This document shows positions 1 to 7,645 of a stretch of 18,151 nt of DNA, in pieces. This stretch comes from CAYMJK01 sp043101635. GTDB lineage: Bacteria; Planctomycetota; Phycisphaerae; Phycisphaerales; UBA1924. Below the pieces are notes generated by a model. The model worked only from the letters and a program-made list of their open reading frames with translations, did not search any database and was not told the DNA's origin. Positions within the stretch are counted from its first letter, which is position 1; every line of letters starts with the position of its first letter. The stretch is from positions 1 through 18,151 of the forward strand of contig JBICIE010000021.1 in NCBI GenBank assembly GCA_043101635.1, written 5' to 3'. The position numbers were made by a program, and so were the translations under genes.

Positions 1-38
1 GATTGCTCTCATCCCTCTGCGCCCCGCCCTGAGCCCCC

Positions 39-66
39 TGATCCCTGATCCCAGATCCCAGATCCC
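39..66. repeat. Four tandem 7-bp copies of WGATCCC
   Basis: The heptamer occurs as TGATCCC, TGATCCC, AGATCCC, AGATCCC with no gaps, ending one base before the stop codon of the aminopeptidase gene. It is a short simple repeat at a gene's 3' end; no hairpin or T-tract is evident. Function unknown; replication slippage is the simplest origin. Positions 1-38 hold nothing I can assign. Confidence 0.8.
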
Positions 67-67
67 T

Positions 68-1342
68 TCACTTCCCAATCATCGCCGTCAGATTCTCCGG
101 CGCCCCGTCCGTGATGCGCAGATTGTCTTCGATGCGCACGCCGCCGAGGCCGATCAACCGCTCGGCCATGTCCCAGTTGACATCCTCGCCAAACGCCTCC
201 CGCCGCACGGGATCACGGAGCAGAGCTGGCGAGAAGTACAGCCCCGGCTCCACCGTCACGACGTGCCCCGGCTCCAGCGGCAGGTCCATCCGCAGGAAGC
301 TCAACCCGAAGCGCCGGCTGCGCTCGCGCCCCGGCAGATACCCGCTGGCGTCGCGCACGCCCAGCCCCACCATGTGCCCGACGCCGTGCGGGAAGAACAG
401 CGCATGCACATCCCGCGCCACGAGATCATCCGCGGCGCCCTTCAGCAGCCCCATGTCGATCAGCCCGCGCGTCATGTCCGCCGCGGCGCCGAAGTGGATA
501 TCGCGCCACTCCACGCCGGGTCGGCACTTGTCGACCGCCTTCTTCTGCGCGCGCAGCACGATGTCATAGATCTCGCGCATCGGCCCGGTCAGTTCGCCCC
601 CGACCCCGAAGGTGCGCGTCACATCCGCCGTGTACCGCCGGATCTGCGCCCCCGCGTCGATCAGCACGACCTCCCCCTCGCGCAGTGTTCGCTCGCCCGG
701 GTCGAAGTGAAAGACCGCCGCATTGGGCCCCGAACCGACGATCGAGCCGTAGCCGGTCGAGTCACCCCCGTGGCGGAAGAACTCCGCCTCCAGTTCCACC
801 TTCACCCGCCGCTCAGTCGTCCCGGCAACCAGCAGCGCCGGCAGCTTCGCGAACGCCGCGGCAGTCGCCTCCACCGCCCGCCGGATCAGGCCCATTTCAT
901 GCTCGTCCTTGATCCGGCGCACGCGATCCAGCGCCTGCTGGGCTGTGTCGGACAGTTCGCTGTGAGCGTCGCGCCCCTCGATCGGCGCCCCCAGCAGCGC
1001 CAGGCGGCGCCCGGCCCGGCGGTCGAGCCAGTCGCTCAGTTCCGTGATGGGCCGCGCCGGCTCATCGCCCTCGCGCCCCTCCCAGATGCGGTCATCCAGC
1101 GTGATCGGCGGGGCAAAGTCCACCCAGCCTTCCTCACCCTCCTGCGGGTCGTGCGCAAGCACACGCCCGGGGCGATCGACCTCGGTGAGGTAGTAGTAAT
1201 CCGAGTGGGCCAGGAACGGATACGTCTGATCCGCCCCGCCGGGAACCGGCACGACCGCGCCAGAAGCAATCAGCACGACGCCATCGAGATCCTGCCACGC
1301 GCGCCCGACCCGCGCCCGCCGCTGCGAAAGGTGATCGGTCAT
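68..1342 (-). CDS. Xaa-Pro aminopeptidase / Xaa-Pro dipeptidase family (peptidase M24B)
   Basis: A 424-residue cytosolic metallopeptidase expected to remove N-terminal residues preceding proline. It has the two-part M24B layout: an N-terminal domain (about 1-150) with the family pattern around SDYYYLTEVDRPG, and a C-terminal pita-bread catalytic domain. All five expected metal ligands are visible: Asp229 (IDAG), Asp240 (ADVTRTF), His323 (HGVGH), Glu365 (VEPGLYF) and Glu405 (RIEDN). The open frame continues upstream to 1651, but that extension is low-complexity and overlaps the neighbouring gene, so I start at the ATG beginning MTDHLSQ. No Shine-Dalgarno precedes it; instead TACCAT lies 5 nt upstream, and a hairpin separates it from the preceding same-strand gene, so it is probably transcribed separately. 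Substrate preference within the family cannot be read from sequence. Confidence 0.93.
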   Translation of the reverse strand: MTDHLSQRRARVGRAWQDLDGVVLIASGAVVPVPGGADQTYPFLAHSDYYYLTEVDRPGRVLAHDPQEGEEGWVDFAPPITLDDRIWEGREGDEPARPITELSDWLDRRAGRRLALLGAPIEGRDAHSELSDTAQQALDRVRRIKDEHEMGLIRRAVEATAAAFAKLPALLVAGTTERRVKVELEAEFFRHGGDSTGYGSIVGSGPNAAVFHFDPGERTLREGEVVLIDAGAQIRRYTADVTRTFGVGGELTGPMREIYDIVLRAQKKAVDKCRPGVEWRDIHFGAAADMTRGLIDMGLLKGAADDLVARDVHALFFPHGVGHMVGLGVRDASGYLPGRERSRRFGLSFLRMDLPLEPGHVVTVEPGLYFSPALLRDPVRREAFGEDVNWDMAERLIGLGGVRIEDNLRITDGAPENLTAMIGK

Positions 1343-1347
1343 GGGCC

Positions 1348-1353
1348 ATGGTA
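1348..1353 (-). promoter_or_regulatory. Candidate -10 element (TACCAT) 5 nt before the aminopeptidase ATG
   Basis: On the minus strand TACCAT is followed by GGCCC and then the ATG. There is no Shine-Dalgarno. A -10 box at this distance would place transcription start at or next to the start codon, giving a leaderless mRNA. No good -35 is visible. The same geometry precedes three other genes here. Confidence 0.35.
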
Positions 1354-1362
1354 CCCAAGTGA

Positions 1363-1390
1363 CAGGGGCCACCCCCCCGGGTGGCCCCTG
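1363..1390 (-). terminator. 12-bp perfect hairpin after the dockerin-type gene
   Basis: The arms CAGGGGCCACCC (1363-1374) and GGGTGGCCCCTG (1379-1390) are perfectly complementary around a CCCC loop. It lies 37 bp after the stop of the dockerin-type gene and 21 bp before the aminopeptidase start. There is no T-tract, so termination is plausible but unproven; it could also be a 3' stability element. Confidence 0.5.
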
Positions 1391-1427
1391 GCCATGCAGT
1401 CGAGCGCGGTCGCCATGGGCTGCGCGC

Positions 1428-2573
1428 TCAGGAACACCCGGCGCCGAACGCGTTCTGGAAGCACAGGAAGTCGAACAGATCCAGCGCGCCGCTGGCGTCG
1501 CAGTCGGCCGCGGGATGGCCCGCCGCGAACTCGTTCTGGAAGACGAGGAAGTCAAAGAAGTCCAGCGTTCCATCCCCGCTCGCGTCGGCGTAGCAGTCCC
1601 ACGCGCAGCGCCCGACGATGAGTTCGAGCGTGCCACCGGCTGCCGTGCCACCGAATGGCCTGATGCGCGCCGACGAGCCGACGGGACCGTTGAGATGAAA
1701 GCGGTACATCACTTTTGCCACGGAGCGATCGGCCAGGGCCAGGCGCTGGGCGGGGTCGATCGTCATCGCACAATCGAGGTTCGCGATCCCATCGGCGGCC
1801 GGCAGCGGCGCGCCGAGCGAGGGCGAGCGAACATCGTCAAACACCAGCTCCGAGCCATCGTCGAGGACGAGCCGCGCCTCGAGCAGGGTCGACGCCGGAC
1901 CTCCGGCGACGCCGCCCTCGAACTGGCGAAAGAGCAGTTCGCTGGCGCTGGCAAGCGGCGCCGGCTCGGGCAGGACCAGCTCGCGCCAGTCGGACACACC
2001 GGGGCCCGGAAGGATGATCGGCAACTCACCCGGGAACTCGACGACCGTGTGGGCCGACCGGCCGACCGACCGCAGCCCCGGCCAGGTGAGCAGGCGCATC
2101 GCCGGATCGCCGGCGAGACCCGTCACGGTGAAGCGCACCTGCGGCGCCCCGCTAATCGGGACCACCTCGAAGCGCAGGCGGACTTCATCGACGGTCGCTC
2201 CGGAGGCGGGAACTGTCAGGAATGCCGGCCGTACGACGACGCGGCTCAGCGGGCTCGCCACGGCGTCTCCGAACATGATGCCCGCCGGCCCGAACACGTC
2301 GATCACAGCCCCATCATCGATCAGTTCCATCGTCGCCACGACCTGAGCCTGCCCCTCCTCGTCGACGCGCAGGGAGAACTCCGACGCGTCCAGGCTGAAG
2401 AGTGTGCCCTCCAGCGCCGCCACCGGCGGATCGAGCACGAGGTTGAACTCGGCGGCGCCCGCCCCGATCTGCTCGATGCTCATGTCGAACTGGCGCACCT
2501 GGATCAGGCAGTCCTGCCCCACTGCGCTGCCGGCCATCGCCACGACTGCCGCCATTGCCGTCCGCTGCTTCAT
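1428..2573 (-). CDS. Secreted protein with C-terminal GC-type dockerin-like domain
   Basis: A 381-residue exported protein. Residues 1-20 form a Sec signal peptide (basic start, hydrophobic Ala/Val core, likely cleavage near AVGQ). The middle, about 21-320, looks like beta-rich extracellular sequence with no catalytic motif that I recognise. The last ~60 residues hold two EF-hand-like calcium loops, each followed by a conserved aromatic stretch: DASGDGTLDFFDFLVFQN and DASGALDLFDFLCFQN. This matches the GC-type dockerin-domain proteins of Phycisphaerales; the 'dockerin' name reflects similarity, not a proven cellulosome role, and the domain may act in sorting or surface attachment. The start is supported by AGGGGA 7 nt upstream, and a 14-bp palindrome lies at 2592-2605. 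The molecular function of the body is unknown. Confidence 0.88.
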   Translation of the reverse strand: MKQRTAMAAVVAMAGSAVGQDCLIQVRQFDMSIEQIGAGAAEFNLVLDPPVAALEGTLFSLDASEFSLRVDEEGQAQVVATMELIDDGAVIDVFGPAGIMFGDAVASPLSRVVVRPAFLTVPASGATVDEVRLRFEVVPISGAPQVRFTVTGLAGDPAMRLLTWPGLRSVGRSAHTVVEFPGELPIILPGPGVSDWRELVLPEPAPLASASELLFRQFEGGVAGGPASTLLEARLVLDDGSELVFDDVRSPSLGAPLPAADGIANLDCAMTIDPAQRLALADRSVAKVMYRFHLNGPVGSSARIRPFGGTAAGGTLELIVGRCAWDCYADASGDGTLDFFDFLVFQNEFAAGHPAADCDASGALDLFDFLCFQNAFGAGCS

Positions 2574-2591
2574 GACTGTTCCCCTGCTTGC

Positions 2592-2605
2592 GGCGCCCGG
2601 GCGCC
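2592..2605. promoter_or_regulatory. 14-bp perfect palindrome upstream of the dockerin-type gene
   Basis: GGCGCCCGGGCGCC is self-complementary and sits about 19 nt before the ATG at 2573; a partial second copy (CCGGGCGCCG) lies at 2621-2630. It could be an operator or simply GC-rich dyad sequence. The rest of 2574-2728 shows no gene. Confidence 0.25.
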
Positions 2606-2698
2606 CGCACGTCCCTCGAGCCGGGCGCCGACATCCGGCGCCTCCCTGCTCAGAGCGTCAGGGCCGGCGCGGCGACCCCATCGACAGGACAGAAACTG

Positions 2699-2712
2699 GT
2701 CCGGCGCCGGAC
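2699..2712 (-). terminator. Weak terminator-like palindrome after the kinase gene
   Basis: GTCCGGCGCCGGAC is a 14-bp palindrome 17 bp beyond the kinase stop, followed on the minus strand by CAGTTTCTGT. The stem would be about five pairs with a GCGC loop and the T-run is short, so read-through into the dockerin-type gene is quite possible. Confidence 0.3.
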
Positions 2713-2728
2713 GAGATGTGCCAAAGGC

Positions 2729-5047
2729 TCAATCGCGAGGCTGGCCGGCGGCTGCAGAAGCGGATCCGGCGCCGGCGATCGGGCGCATCCAGAGCAGCGC
2801 CTCGCGCCGACTCGTCGCGTCGTTCCAGCCGTAGCCGACCACGTAGATGGTCGTCTCGTCGGTCCAGACATCCAGGCCGTAGCTGTGCCACCACGACCCC
2901 GGCAGCGCCAGCGAGAGATCCTCCCACGATTCGGCGCTGCCGGTCCAGACGCCGGCGTGATAGACCCCCCCGCCGCCGTAGCGGGCGCTGCCGGCCTGCA
3001 CACCACCGTGGACGGCCGCGGCCGACGACGTGGTGGCGCCGGCCGGATGCAGATCCACCCACGACTCGGCCGTTCCATTCCAGACCGCCGCGTGCCCGCG
3101 CCCGCCCACTGTGACAGCGCCCGCCTGCTGGTCTGCATCCATACTCCGTATCAGTGAATGCTCGGCCCCTGCGGGATGCAGATCGACCCATGAATCGGCG
3201 GTCCCACGCCAGAGGCTGGCGCGCCGGACGCCATCGATCATCACCTCACCAACCTGGCGCACGCCGTCGGTGTCGTTGACCTGGCCCCGGGTCGCGCCAG
3301 GGGGGCTCAGATCCACCCATGCGCCGTCGTCATCCCACAATCCGGCGCGGCCATCGGCCTGGCCGGCGACCTGCCCATTGCCGATTGCCCGCGCCAGCGA
3401 TTCCGCCGCCCCCTCAGGGTGCAAGGCAAGCCAGGACGCCGCGCTGCCGGCCCATCGCCCGGCCCGAAGCACACCGCCGATCGTCGCCGAGCCGACCTGC
3501 AACGCCGCGCTGTTGCGCAGCGGCCCGGAACTGCTCGCTCCCTCGGGGTGGAGGTCCACCCATGATTCGACTGTTCCGCTCCACAGACCGGCGCGCTGCA
3601 CGCCGTCGATGACAACGAACCCCACCTGCTGCCCGCCGAAGACGCCAGTGGCCTGCGACTGAGCGGCGAAGGGCGGATGGAGGATGGTCACGCTCCACGG
3701 GCTGCGCAGCGCCGCCGGCGCCGCGGCGAGGGCCCGCAGCCGCCCGGCGTTGATCATCTGCCAACCCACGACCACGCTCAGGGCAAGCGCCAGACCCAGC
3801 AGCGACGCGATGGTGACGGAGCGACGGTTCCGACGGATGGCCTTGCGGACCCGGTAGCCGAAGCTCGGCGGGGCGGCGATGACCGCCTGCCCGGAGAGGT
3901 GCCGCTGGATGTCGACGCCCAGATCGTCGGCCGTCTCGTAGCGGCGCTGGCGATCCTTCTCCAGGCACTTCATCACGATCCAGTCCAGGTCGCCGCGCAG
4001 AGCCGACTTGAGCTCACGCAGATCGGACTGGGGCTGGTCTGCTTCCCCCTGTGGAAGGTCGGCCGAGGCGAGTCGTGTGCTGGGCTTGGGCGGATCGATT
4101 TCGCGGATGATGCGCATCATCTCCGCGTAGCCCCTGGCAAGCAGCTCCTCGCTGGCGAACGGCGCGGTTCCCGTCAGCAGTTCGTACAGGAGCACGCCAA
4201 GCGAATAGATGTCGCTGCGGGCGTCGATCTCCAGTTCGCTCACCGCCGCCTGTTCGGGACTCATGTAGGCGGGCGTGCCGATCATCTGCCGGTGCTGCGT
4301 GAAGTGGGTCCGCTGGGTAAGCTCCTGGCCCGTCGCCTTTGCGACGCCGAAGTCGATCACCTTGGGAACCGCGGCGCCATCCTGCTCGGTTACGAGCACG
4401 TTGCTCGGCTTGATGTCACGGTGGATGATGCCATGGCGATGCGCGTGCTCGATCGCCCGGCAGACCTTCACGAACAGTTCGAGCCGCTCCCGCATGTTGA
4501 GCTGGCGCCCGGCGCAGTACTCGACGATCGGCTCGCCGCGGATCAGCTCCATGACGAAGAACGGCCGACCTGCCTGCGTGGCCCCGGCGTCGAGCACCCT
4601 GGCGATGTTCGGGTGGTCGAGCGTCGCAAGCGCCTGTCGCTCGCTCTCGAAGCGGGCGATCACCTGCTCGGTATCCATGCCGAGCTTGATGATCTTCATC
4701 GCGACTCGTCGCCTGATGGGTTCGGTCTGCTCGGCCATCCACACCACGCCGAAGCCGCCCTCGCCGATCTGCTCAACCAGCCGGTAGCGGTCGATCATGT
4801 CTCCGGCCGATTCGCCCGCCGGCTGCCCCACCCCCGACGGCTGGCGCAGGGCGTCTTCCATGGCGCGCCCCGGCTCGCCCAGAAACGTCCCGGCGGCGTC
4901 GTGCGCCTCCAGCAGCGAGTCGATCTCGACCCGCAGCGCCGCGTCGGCGCCGCACGCCTCGTCGAGGTAAGCCACCCGCGCCTCCCCGCGGAGTTGCACG
5001 GCCTTCCCGAAGATGTCGACCGCCGGATTCACAGGCGTCGGCTCCAT
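2729..5047 (-). CDS. Receptor-like Ser/Thr protein kinase with extracytoplasmic HAF-like repeats
   Basis: A 772-residue membrane kinase of the bacterial PknB type. Residues 1-80 are a planctomycete-type N-terminal helical region. The kinase domain, about 88-370, has the glycine loop GEGGFG (95-100), the ATP-binding Lys118 in VAMK, the catalytic loop HRDIKPSN (Asp211, Asn216), DFG at 232-234 and SPE at 263-265, so it should be active. One transmembrane helix lies at about 411-431. Residues 486-719 contain six repeats with the pattern WxGTxxSWVDLHPxGA spaced 39-45 residues apart; a degenerate last unit ends near 757. The upstream frame reaches 5146, but MEPTPVNP at 5047 avoids overlapping the sigma gene, which ends 28 bp earlier. 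The gene pair is a common planctomycete arrangement, and co-transcription is likely. The ligand and substrates are unknown. Confidence 0.93.
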   Translation of the reverse strand: MEPTPVNPAVDIFGKAVQLRGEARVAYLDEACGADAALRVEIDSLLEAHDAAGTFLGEPGRAMEDALRQPSGVGQPAGESAGDMIDRYRLVEQIGEGGFGVVWMAEQTEPIRRRVAMKIIKLGMDTEQVIARFESERQALATLDHPNIARVLDAGATQAGRPFFVMELIRGEPIVEYCAGRQLNMRERLELFVKVCRAIEHAHRHGIIHRDIKPSNVLVTEQDGAAVPKVIDFGVAKATGQELTQRTHFTQHRQMIGTPAYMSPEQAAVSELEIDARSDIYSLGVLLYELLTGTAPFASEELLARGYAEMMRIIREIDPPKPSTRLASADLPQGEADQPQSDLRELKSALRGDLDWIVMKCLEKDRQRRYETADDLGVDIQRHLSGQAVIAAPPSFGYRVRKAIRRNRRSVTIASLLGLALALSVVVGWQMINAGRLRALAAAPAALRSPWSVTILHPPFAAQSQATGVFGGQQVGFVVIDGVQRAGLWSGTVESWVDLHPEGASSSGPLRNSAALQVGSATIGGVLRAGRWAGSAASWLALHPEGAAESLARAIGNGQVAGQADGRAGLWDDDGAWVDLSPPGATRGQVNDTDGVRQVGEVMIDGVRRASLWRGTADSWVDLHPAGAEHSLIRSMDADQQAGAVTVGGRGHAAVWNGTAESWVDLHPAGATTSSAAAVHGGVQAGSARYGGGGVYHAGVWTGSAESWEDLSLALPGSWWHSYGLDVWTDETTIYVVGYGWNDATSRREALLWMRPIAGAGSASAAAGQPRD
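2777..3592 (-). repeat. Coding repeat array: six HAF-like units in the kinase C-terminus
   Basis: Units begin near residues 486, 529, 568, 610, 653 and 698 of the kinase. Each has A-x-x-W, then SW(V)DLHPxGA, then a variable stretch ending in (Q)(A/V)G before the next A-x-x-W. Period and pattern resemble HAF extracellular repeats. Six to seven such units could close a beta-propeller. Confidence 0.75.
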
Positions 5048-5075
5048 GCTGCGGCGTGCCGGATGGCCGCCGGAA

Positions 5076-5762
5076 TCACGCCTCGCCTCCACCCTCGCGC
5101 ATGGCGCGGAACAGCCACGCCCGGGCGAACGCCCACCGCCGATCAACGGTGTTCGGCGACACCCCGAGGGCCGCGGCGGTCTGGTCGATCGTCAGCCCGG
5201 CGTAAAACCGCAACCGCACGACCGCCGCGGCCTCGGCCGACTCCGCCTCCAGCCGCCGAAACACGGCGTCGAACCGCAGGACTTCACCGGCGTCTTCGGT
5301 GGCGAGATCCGCCACGCTCTGCAGCCCCATCCGGGGTCGTCCGCCGCCGCGCTTCCGGCGCCCCTTGCGGCGCGCATGATCAATGAGGATGCGCCGCATC
5401 GCCTCCGCCGCGGCGACGTAGAAGTGCGCCTTGCTCGACCACGGAACCTCCCGGTCGCCCACCAGACGCAGGTACGCCTCGTGCACCAGCGCCGTCGCCT
5501 GCAGCGAATGATCCGGCCGCTCACTGGCCATCGCCCGCTGCGCGATGGCGCGAAGCTGGTCATAGACCAGGGGAAGGAGGATCGTGACGCGATCATCGTC
5601 ATCTCGCGACACATCCGACAGTGCAGCAGGTATTGCTGATCTGAGCGGACCTTCCTTCATGCGCCGAGATGCCCTCCCGGTGTCCTTGCGGCAGGTGGGA
5701 TTCGTCCCAGTCCCGTTGTCGGCCACCGCGCCGTCGAGTGTCGCGGGGCGTGTCGCCATCAT
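5076..5762 (-). CDS. ECF-family RNA polymerase sigma factor (planctomycete TIGR02999-like)
   Basis: A sigma-70 family regulator of 228 residues from this start. Region 2 spans about 60-130 (LLPLVYDQLRAIAQ, ATALVHEAYLRL, AMRRILIDHARRK), and region 4 spans about 165-220 with the helix-turn-helix TIDQTAAALGVSPNTVDRRW. The LVYDQLR and LVHEAYLRL motifs are typical of the group that planctomycetes pair with Ser/Thr kinases. ATGATG at 5762/5759 has GGAGAGG 9 nt upstream; an internal ATG at 5660 would give 194 residues, closer to the usual family length, and also has GGGAGG at a longer spacing. The first 34 residues are low-complexity, so the start is uncertain. No anti-sigma gene is adjacent; the kinase may supply the control. 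Target promoters are unknown. Confidence 0.92.
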   Translation of the reverse strand: MMATRPATLDGAVADNGTGTNPTCRKDTGRASRRMKEGPLRSAIPAALSDVSRDDDDRVTILLPLVYDQLRAIAQRAMASERPDHSLQATALVHEAYLRLVGDREVPWSSKAHFYVAAAEAMRRILIDHARRKGRRKRGGGRPRMGLQSVADLATEDAGEVLRFDAVFRRLEAESAEAAAVVRLRFYAGLTIDQTAAALGVSPNTVDRRWAFARAWLFRAMREGGGEA

Positions 5763-5797
5763 ACTGGATTACCTCTCCAGTCCGGGGCCGACGCCAG

Positions 5798-5833
5798 AAA
5801 AACAGCCGGGTCAGCCGGAATCGGCCGCCCGGC
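5798..5833 (-). terminator. Intrinsic terminator after the small secreted-protein gene
   Basis: Reading the minus strand, GCCGGG pairs with CCCGGC, enclosing a smaller GCCG/CGGC stem, and TG plus TTTTT follow. It lies about 36 bp past the stop at 5869 and before the sigma gene, so it probably separates the two transcription units. Confidence 0.5.
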
Positions 5834-5868
5834 CGGGCGCCGCCCTGGCCGCAAGTCTGCGCCGGCCG

Positions 5869-6342
5869 TCAGAACGTCTTGACCTCGCCGCCCGAGACCG
5901 TGTTCCACTGCTCGGGCGGTATCGAGCCGCCGATGAAGTCGACAATCGCCTGCGCCGTGAGTCCCGGAGGGCCGATCAGGATGTTCGAGACCTCGTCACG
6001 ATGCGCAGGTCCGGCGCCGTTGTCGCGCACGGCGAAGAAGAACGTCTCGCCCGTGCCCATCAGGGCGCCAGCCATGCACACAGCGCCATCGGCGAGCGTC
6101 GCGACGGAAGTGATCGCGATGAAGTAGTCAGGGTGCGTCGGATCAGTGAACACCATCCGCGCAAACCCGCGGATCTCGCCGCTCGGATCCTCGCGGCATA
6201 CGAACGTCGTGGTGCGCCGCGAGTCGCCCCGCTCATCCCAGGCGGATCCCGCGGCCACTGGGCCCGCGACAGCCTGTGGAACGACCAGGGCGGCGGTCAT
6301 CAGCGCGATCGAGCGCAGCGGGGCTTTCATTGGAATATGCAT
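5869..6342 (-). CDS. Small secreted protein of unknown function
   Basis: I do not recognise this 157-residue protein. It starts with a signal peptide (MKAPLRSIALMTAALVVPQAVAG from residue 5, cleavage likely near AVAG). The mature part is about 130 residues with alternating hydrophobic strands, two cysteines (in FVCRED and AVCMAG) that could form a disulfide, and a patch FFFAVRDNGAGPAHRDEVS. The DNG...D pattern recalls beta-rich extracellular modules such as post-COAP-type domains, but that resemblance is weak. There is no catalytic motif. The ATG at 6342 has AGAGG about 6 nt upstream; the ATG four codons later is possible. A perfect 15-bp dyad sits about 40 bp upstream and a terminator follows the gene, so it looks like a single-gene, possibly regulated unit. 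Confidence 0.75.
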   Translation of the reverse strand: MHIPMKAPLRSIALMTAALVVPQAVAGPVAAGSAWDERGDSRRTTTFVCREDPSGEIRGFARMVFTDPTHPDYFIAITSVATLADGAVCMAGALMGTGETFFFAVRDNGAGPAHRDEVSNILIGPPGLTAQAIVDFIGGSIPPEQWNTVSGGEVKTF

Positions 6343-6381
6343 GCGTTACCTCTCTGCCAGCGTCCGGAGACGGGCAGCCCG

Positions 6382-6396
6382 GCTTCACAGTGAAGC
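6382..6396. promoter_or_regulatory. 15-bp perfect dyad GCTTCAC-A-GTGAAGC, candidate operator
   Basis: The arms GCTTCAC and GTGAAGC flank a single A, 40 bp upstream of the secreted-protein ATG at 6342. A closely related dyad, CTCCAC-T-GTGGAG, lies in another promoter region at 16885-16897. One-base-centre dyads of this kind are typical of dimeric repressor sites, but no regulator is identified. Confidence 0.4.
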
Positions 6397-6495
6397 AGGA
6401 ATCCGCCGCTCCCACCGCACAGAGCGTCGAGCGGCGTTCGGCGACCCCACGAATCCTGCGAATTGCACGCTCGAGCCCGGCCGCGGAAGTGGCCC

Positions 6496-6957
6496 CTACC
6501 GCTTCTTCCCCGTCCCGTTCCACGCCGGCAGGTCTTCCAGCCCCAGCGTCCGGTCCGGGATCACGAAGTAGCCGCCGAGGATGTTGGCGCTCGGGTCGAT
6601 CTGCACCGCCGGGCAGCGCAGGTCCCCCTTCCACTCCGCCTTCGGGCCGATCTTCACCGTCCGGCCGCTGACCACGTTGGCGTGCAGGATGCCTCCGCCC
6701 ATCACCTCGACGCCCTCGTGGGCCTCGACCAGGTCGGCGACCACCCGTCCCCGCTTCTGCACCGTGATCCGGCCGCAGGTCTGCAGCTTCTTGACGGCCT
6801 GATAGCCCTTGACGGTGATGTCCTCGACCAGCAGCGGCTTGTAGCAGCCGGGGCAGGAGACCGTCGCGGCGATGGCGCTGATCTCGAAGCGCTTGCCGCA
6901 CAGGTAGCACTGCACCGTGCGGTGAGCCTGCGTCGTGCTGTCGCGCCGTCTGGCCAT
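6496..6957 (-). CDS. Bactofilin-family (polymer-forming) protein with N-terminal zinc ribbon
   Basis: A 153-residue protein combining a four-cysteine zinc ribbon (Cys17, Cys20, Cys35, Cys38 in CYLCGKRF...CPGC) with a short right-handed beta-helix of the bactofilin/DUF583 type (about 45-135: ITVKGYQAVKKLQTCGRITV, GRVVADLVEAHEGVEVMGGG, GRTVKIGPKAEWKGDLRCP). Bactofilins polymerise into cytoskeletal filaments; the ribbon may add a nucleic-acid or protein contact. The tail ends at Gly/Lys/Arg-rich GTGKKR. The next gene upstream, 131 bp away on the same strand, is an ordinary bactofilin, so the two products may co-assemble. No clear Shine-Dalgarno or -10 element precedes the ATG, so the start relies on the conserved ribbon. 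Moderately sure of the beta-helix, more sure of the zinc ribbon. Confidence 0.8.
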   Translation of the reverse strand: MARRRDSTTQAHRTVQCYLCGKRFEISAIAATVSCPGCYKPLLVEDITVKGYQAVKKLQTCGRITVQKRGRVVADLVEAHEGVEVMGGGILHANVVSGRTVKIGPKAEWKGDLRCPAVQIDPSANILGGYFVIPDRTLGLEDLPAWNGTGKKR

Positions 6958-6991
6958 CAGGTCACGCGCTGTGCGGGCGCGAAATCGGCTC

Positions 6992-7011
6992 GGGCCGGCT
7001 GAACCCGGCCC
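6992..7011 (-). terminator. 7-bp GC hairpin after the canonical bactofilin gene
   Basis: GGGCCGG (6992-6998) pairs with CCGGCCC (7005-7011) around CTGAAC. On the minus strand an ATTTCG stretch follows after about 8 nt, so it is a weak terminator candidate between the two bactofilin genes. Confidence 0.3.
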
Positions 7012-7088
7012 CTGCTCGCCGGTCCCGCAACCAGGCGCCGGTCACGCTCCACGCATCGGCATGACGGCGCCCCCCGCTTCAGGCCACT

Positions 7089-7520
7089 TCAGGCCTTGAC
7101 CGGCTCGGGCTTGGCGGCCGGCTTGGGCTCGCTGGCGCTGGCGGCCCGGGGCCGGGAGGCGGTCTGCCCGTTGGCCATCGCCTTGGCGGCCTCGGGGCCG
7201 ACGCGGCAGTACCCCACGAATGTGGCGCCCTCGGTCACGACCAGCTTGGCCGTGATCAGGTCGCCCTCGATCTTGGCGTTGGCGGCAAGCTCAAGGCTGT
7301 CGCGGGCGGTGACGTTCCCGGTGATGGAGCCGTCGACGGCCAGTCGCTGCGCCTCGATGTTCGCCTTGCACGAGGCCCCGGCGCCGATCTGCAGCTCGCC
7401 TTTGGTGACGATGCTGCCCTCCACGACACCGAGGATCCTGGCGGGGCCCTCAAACGAGACTTCGCCGACGATCCTGGCGCCCGTCCCGATGATGGTCTCC
7501 GCGCTCGCTCTTTCGGCCAT
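7089..7520 (-). CDS. Bactofilin (polymer-forming cytoskeletal protein)
   Basis: A 143-residue protein whose central part, about 10-106, is a bactofilin beta-helix with hydrophobic residues at short regular spacing: ARIVGEVSFEGPARILGVVEGSIVTKG, then IGAGASCKANIEAQ, DGSITGNVTA and AKIEGDLITAKLVV. Such proteins self-assemble without nucleotides and position envelope or cell-shape machinery. The tail after residue 115 is disordered and Ala/Pro/Lys-rich, as is usual. The open frame extends 14 codons further, but the ATG at 7520 has a perfect GGAGG 7 nt upstream and starts the conserved MAERASAETIIG, so I use it. The PIN-TRAM gene lies 125 bp upstream and the zinc-ribbon bactofilin 131 bp downstream, all on one strand. 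Confidence 0.92.
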   Translation of the reverse strand: MAERASAETIIGTGARIVGEVSFEGPARILGVVEGSIVTKGELQIGAGASCKANIEAQRLAVDGSITGNVTARDSLELAANAKIEGDLITAKLVVTEGATFVGYCRVGPEAAKAMANGQTASRPRAASASEPKPAAKPEPVKA

Positions 7521-7645
7521 GTGGCGTCCTCCGAGTTGATTGCCAGCGGGAGTGTACGCCAAGGCGCAGCCCCGCCGGAAGGCGAGAATGCCCCAAGTAT
7601 CGGGTTTTCTTTGTCACTTGCCGCTGCTTCGAGGCGCAAGTCCCG

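Noticed and set aside
1428..2573. Cellulosome component
   Set aside because: A dockerin-like tail alone is not enough; no cohesin, scaffoldin or glycoside hydrolase is in the window, and such tails are widespread in Phycisphaerales.
3677..5386. 569-codon plus-strand open frame over the kinase gene
   Set aside because: It is antisense to a clearly conserved kinase and sigma factor; long open frames on the opposite strand are expected at this GC content, and the product has no family features.
7616..7641. ACTTGC/GCAAGT stem as a terminator of the PIN-TRAM gene
   Set aside because: Six-bp stem with a 14-nt loop, followed by A-rich rather than T-rich sequence on the minus strand.
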